7,610 nucleotides of DNA, taken from assembly GCA_030621275.1 (NCBI GenBank), contig JAUXHY010000050.1, forward strand, positions 1-7,610, written 5' to 3'. The notes under the pieces are model-generated. The model did no database searches, was not told the DNA's origin, and was given only the letters and a program-made list of their open reading frames with translations. The stretch comes from a bacterium. GTDB taxonomy: Bacteria; Fidelibacterota; Marinisomatia; Marinisomatales; JAHJCW01. Both the position numbers and the translations under genes were made by a program. Each line of letters begins with the position of its first letter. The first letter of the stretch is position 1. Positions 6,416 through 7,610 of the stretch are shown one piece after another.

Positions 6416-7610
6416 TTAATTTTCCTCCAAAATCTGTTTATATAAATTAAGATATTTTTGGGCAGAGTTTGACCATGAAAAATCCTTATTCATAGCATTA
6501 TTTACCAACTTCTTCCACAATTTTTTATCTTGATACATTTTTGCCGTTTTCTGCACAGTTTTAATCAATTCTTTAGATGTATAGCGGTAAAAAATGAAAC
6601 CATCGCCATTTTTTCCATCCCAATCGGTAACCGTATCGGCTAAACCGCCTGTGTTAAAAACAATTGGAATTGTGCCGTAGCGCAAGCTATAAATCTGATT
6701 TAACCCGCACGGTTCATAGCGTGATGGCATAAGAAACATATCCGCACCGGCTTCAATTAGATGTGCCATTTTTTCATCAAAATAATTGTGGAAACTAATT
6801 TGGTTTGGATATTTTTTTGCAGCTTTTTTCAATGCGAAAGAGATTTTTGCATTTCCAGTTCCTAAAATCACCAGCTTGGCGCCGGTTGCGATAATCTCCT
6901 CAATTGTGTTAAGTATTAAGTAAAATCCTTTAGTTGTAACTAAGCGCGACACCATTCCAATTACCGGTTGGGTGGAATATTTCCAATTACATTTTTTTAA
7001 CAAAACCCGCTTGTTTTTAGTTTTCCCCGAAATTGATTTGAGTGAAAAATGATCTTCCAATAATGTATCAGTTTGCGGATCCCAAATAGAATAATCAGCC
7101 CCATTAATTATTCCGCTGAATTTATCTTTATTCGCAATTAGTAAATTTCTTAATCCAAATGACAATTTTTCTTTCTTCAATAATTCATTAGCATAATTTG
7201 GACTTACCGTATTTAATGCACCACAATATTCAATTCCAATTGATAAGGAATTAAAGCTTTTGCGCCGTCTATCCCTATTTTGAAAATCAATGGGGCGCAA
7301 AAGCTGCGCTTCAGCAAAACTAAATAACCCTTGATATTCAGCATTATGGATTGTCAACAATGACGGAATATTGATTTTTCTATTTTTCAACATCCAAGGG
7401 ATTAATGCTGTGTGGTGATCGTTACAATGAATCAGTTTGGTAGAAAATAGATTTCTGTCAATTAAATCTATAACTATATATTGTAAAAATAAATATCGTT
7501 CAAAATTATCCGTAAATCCTTCACCGGTTTCATCAGTATATATTCCGGTTCGATTGAAAATATAATCGTTTTTAACGAAGAAAATATCAACACCGCTGTC
7601 ATCTATATAT
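6416..7610 (-). CDS. glgA: Glycogen synthase, ADP-glucose-dependent GT5 (5' partial)
   Basis: The frame stays open to the right edge, giving 397 residues of a protein that is usually about 480-500, so roughly the first 80-100 are outside. The ATG at 7391-7393 is internal. Upstream of it the same frame reads family sequence: DIFFVKNDYIFNRTGIYTD, then FTDNFERYLFLQ, then LIHCNDHHTALIP, matching GlgA FVDN..YF.R.GIY, DN.ERF and IHCHDWQTALIP. Further on come TIHNAEYQGLF, TVSPNYANEL, GIINGADYSIWDPQTD, VIGMVSRLVTTKGF (start of the C-terminal Rossmann half), MPSRYEPCGLNQIYSLRYGTIP (around 6670-6735) and TGGLADTV (around 6630-6650). These motifs line the ADP-glucose and acceptor site. The enzyme adds glucose from ADP-glucose to alpha-1,4-glucan ends. 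GlgC, which supplies its substrate, follows two bases downstream. The KxGGL motif expected near the N-terminus cannot be checked here. Confidence 0.95.
   Translation of the reverse strand, partial: YIDDSGVDIFFVKNDYIFNRTGIYTDETGEGFTDNFERYLFLQYIVIDLIDRNLFSTKLIHCNDHHTALIPWMLKNRKINIPSLLTIHNAEYQGLFSFAEAQLLRPIDFQNRDRRRKSFNSLSIGIEYCGALNTVSPNYANELLKKEKLSFGLRNLLIANKDKFSGIINGADYSIWDPQTDTLLEDHFSLKSISGKTKNKRVLLKKCNWKYSTQPVIGMVSRLVTTKGFYLILNTIEEIIATGAKLVILGTGNAKISFALKKAAKKYPNQISFHNYFDEKMAHLIEAGADMFLMPSRYEPCGLNQIYSLRYGTIPIVFNTGGLADTVTDWDGKNGDGFIFYRYTSKELIKTVQKTAKMYQDKKLWKKLVNNAMNKDFSWSNSAQKYLNLYKQILEEN
6423..6428 (-). promoter_or_regulatory. Shine-Dalgarno of glgC inside the end of glgA
   Basis: GGAGGA on the minus strand ends nine bases before the glgC ATG. 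It lies within the last codons of glgA (the EEN end of the protein). A ribosome finishing glgA would therefore sit on the glgC initiation site, a typical coupled arrangement. Confidence 0.75.
7255..7305. repeat. Perfect 12-bp inverted repeat within glgA
   Basis: AGCTTTTGCGCC (7255-7266) and GGCGCAAAAGCT (7294-7305) are exact reverse complements separated by 27 bases. On the coding strand the arms encode parts of QLLRP and RRKSF. This is the variable stretch between the conserved YQGLF and TVSPNYA motifs, where GlgA proteins differ in length. It could form a stem in the glgA mRNA. Confidence 0.6.

Noticed and set aside
6416..7393. glgA starting at the ATG at 7391-7393
   Set aside because: The frame continues to the right edge with recognisable GlgA sequence (FVKNDYIFNRTGIY, IHCNDHHTALIP), so this methionine is internal.

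Overview
The window looks like a chromosomal piece from a low-GC, AT-rich member of the Bacteroidota/Ignavibacteria lineage (FCB group); Ignavibacteria-like is my best guess. The main clue is the C-terminus of the secreted amylase. It carries a type IX secretion (T9SS/Por) sorting domain with QNYPNPFNP, a VYNILG(N)EIATLVNE-like stretch and NGIYFYTL, a wording typical of Ignavibacteria and relatives. Clear Shine-Dalgarno sequences in front of two genes fit Ignavibacteria better than classical Bacteroidetes, which mostly lack them. This placement is inference, not proof.

Layout: 1-243 (+) is the last 80 codons of an alpha-glucan-active GH13 enzyme, most likely a type I pullulanase. It meets the next gene tail to tail with one base between the stop codons. 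Everything else reads on the minus strand, in transcription order from the right edge: glgA (glycogen synthase, 5' end outside the window), glgC (ADP-glucose pyrophosphorylase, two bases after glgA), a 231-bp gap made largely of repeats (4941-5171), a 599-residue sodium:solute symporter, and a 958-residue secreted GH13 amylase with starch-binding-like modules and a T9SS tail. No gene-free stretch exceeds 300 bp.

The genes form a coherent alpha-glucan locus. The amylase (and possibly the pullulanase, whose location is unknown) would break down starch or glycogen. The symporter is a plausible importer of a released sugar. GlgC and GlgA convert glucose-1-phosphate to ADP-glucose and then to storage glycogen. 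The symporter's substrate is inferred from context only.

I found no undescribed enzymatic or defence system. The most unusual signal is repeat biology. Two unrelated palindromic repeats sit in frame inside the T9SS sorting-domain coding region, only 93 bp apart, and both enlarge variable segments of that domain. The glgC-symporter gap is a mosaic of a 9-bp tandem repeat, a REPIN-like pair of inverted hairpin modules and a GC-rich palindrome. A perfect 12-bp inverted repeat also lies inside glgA.
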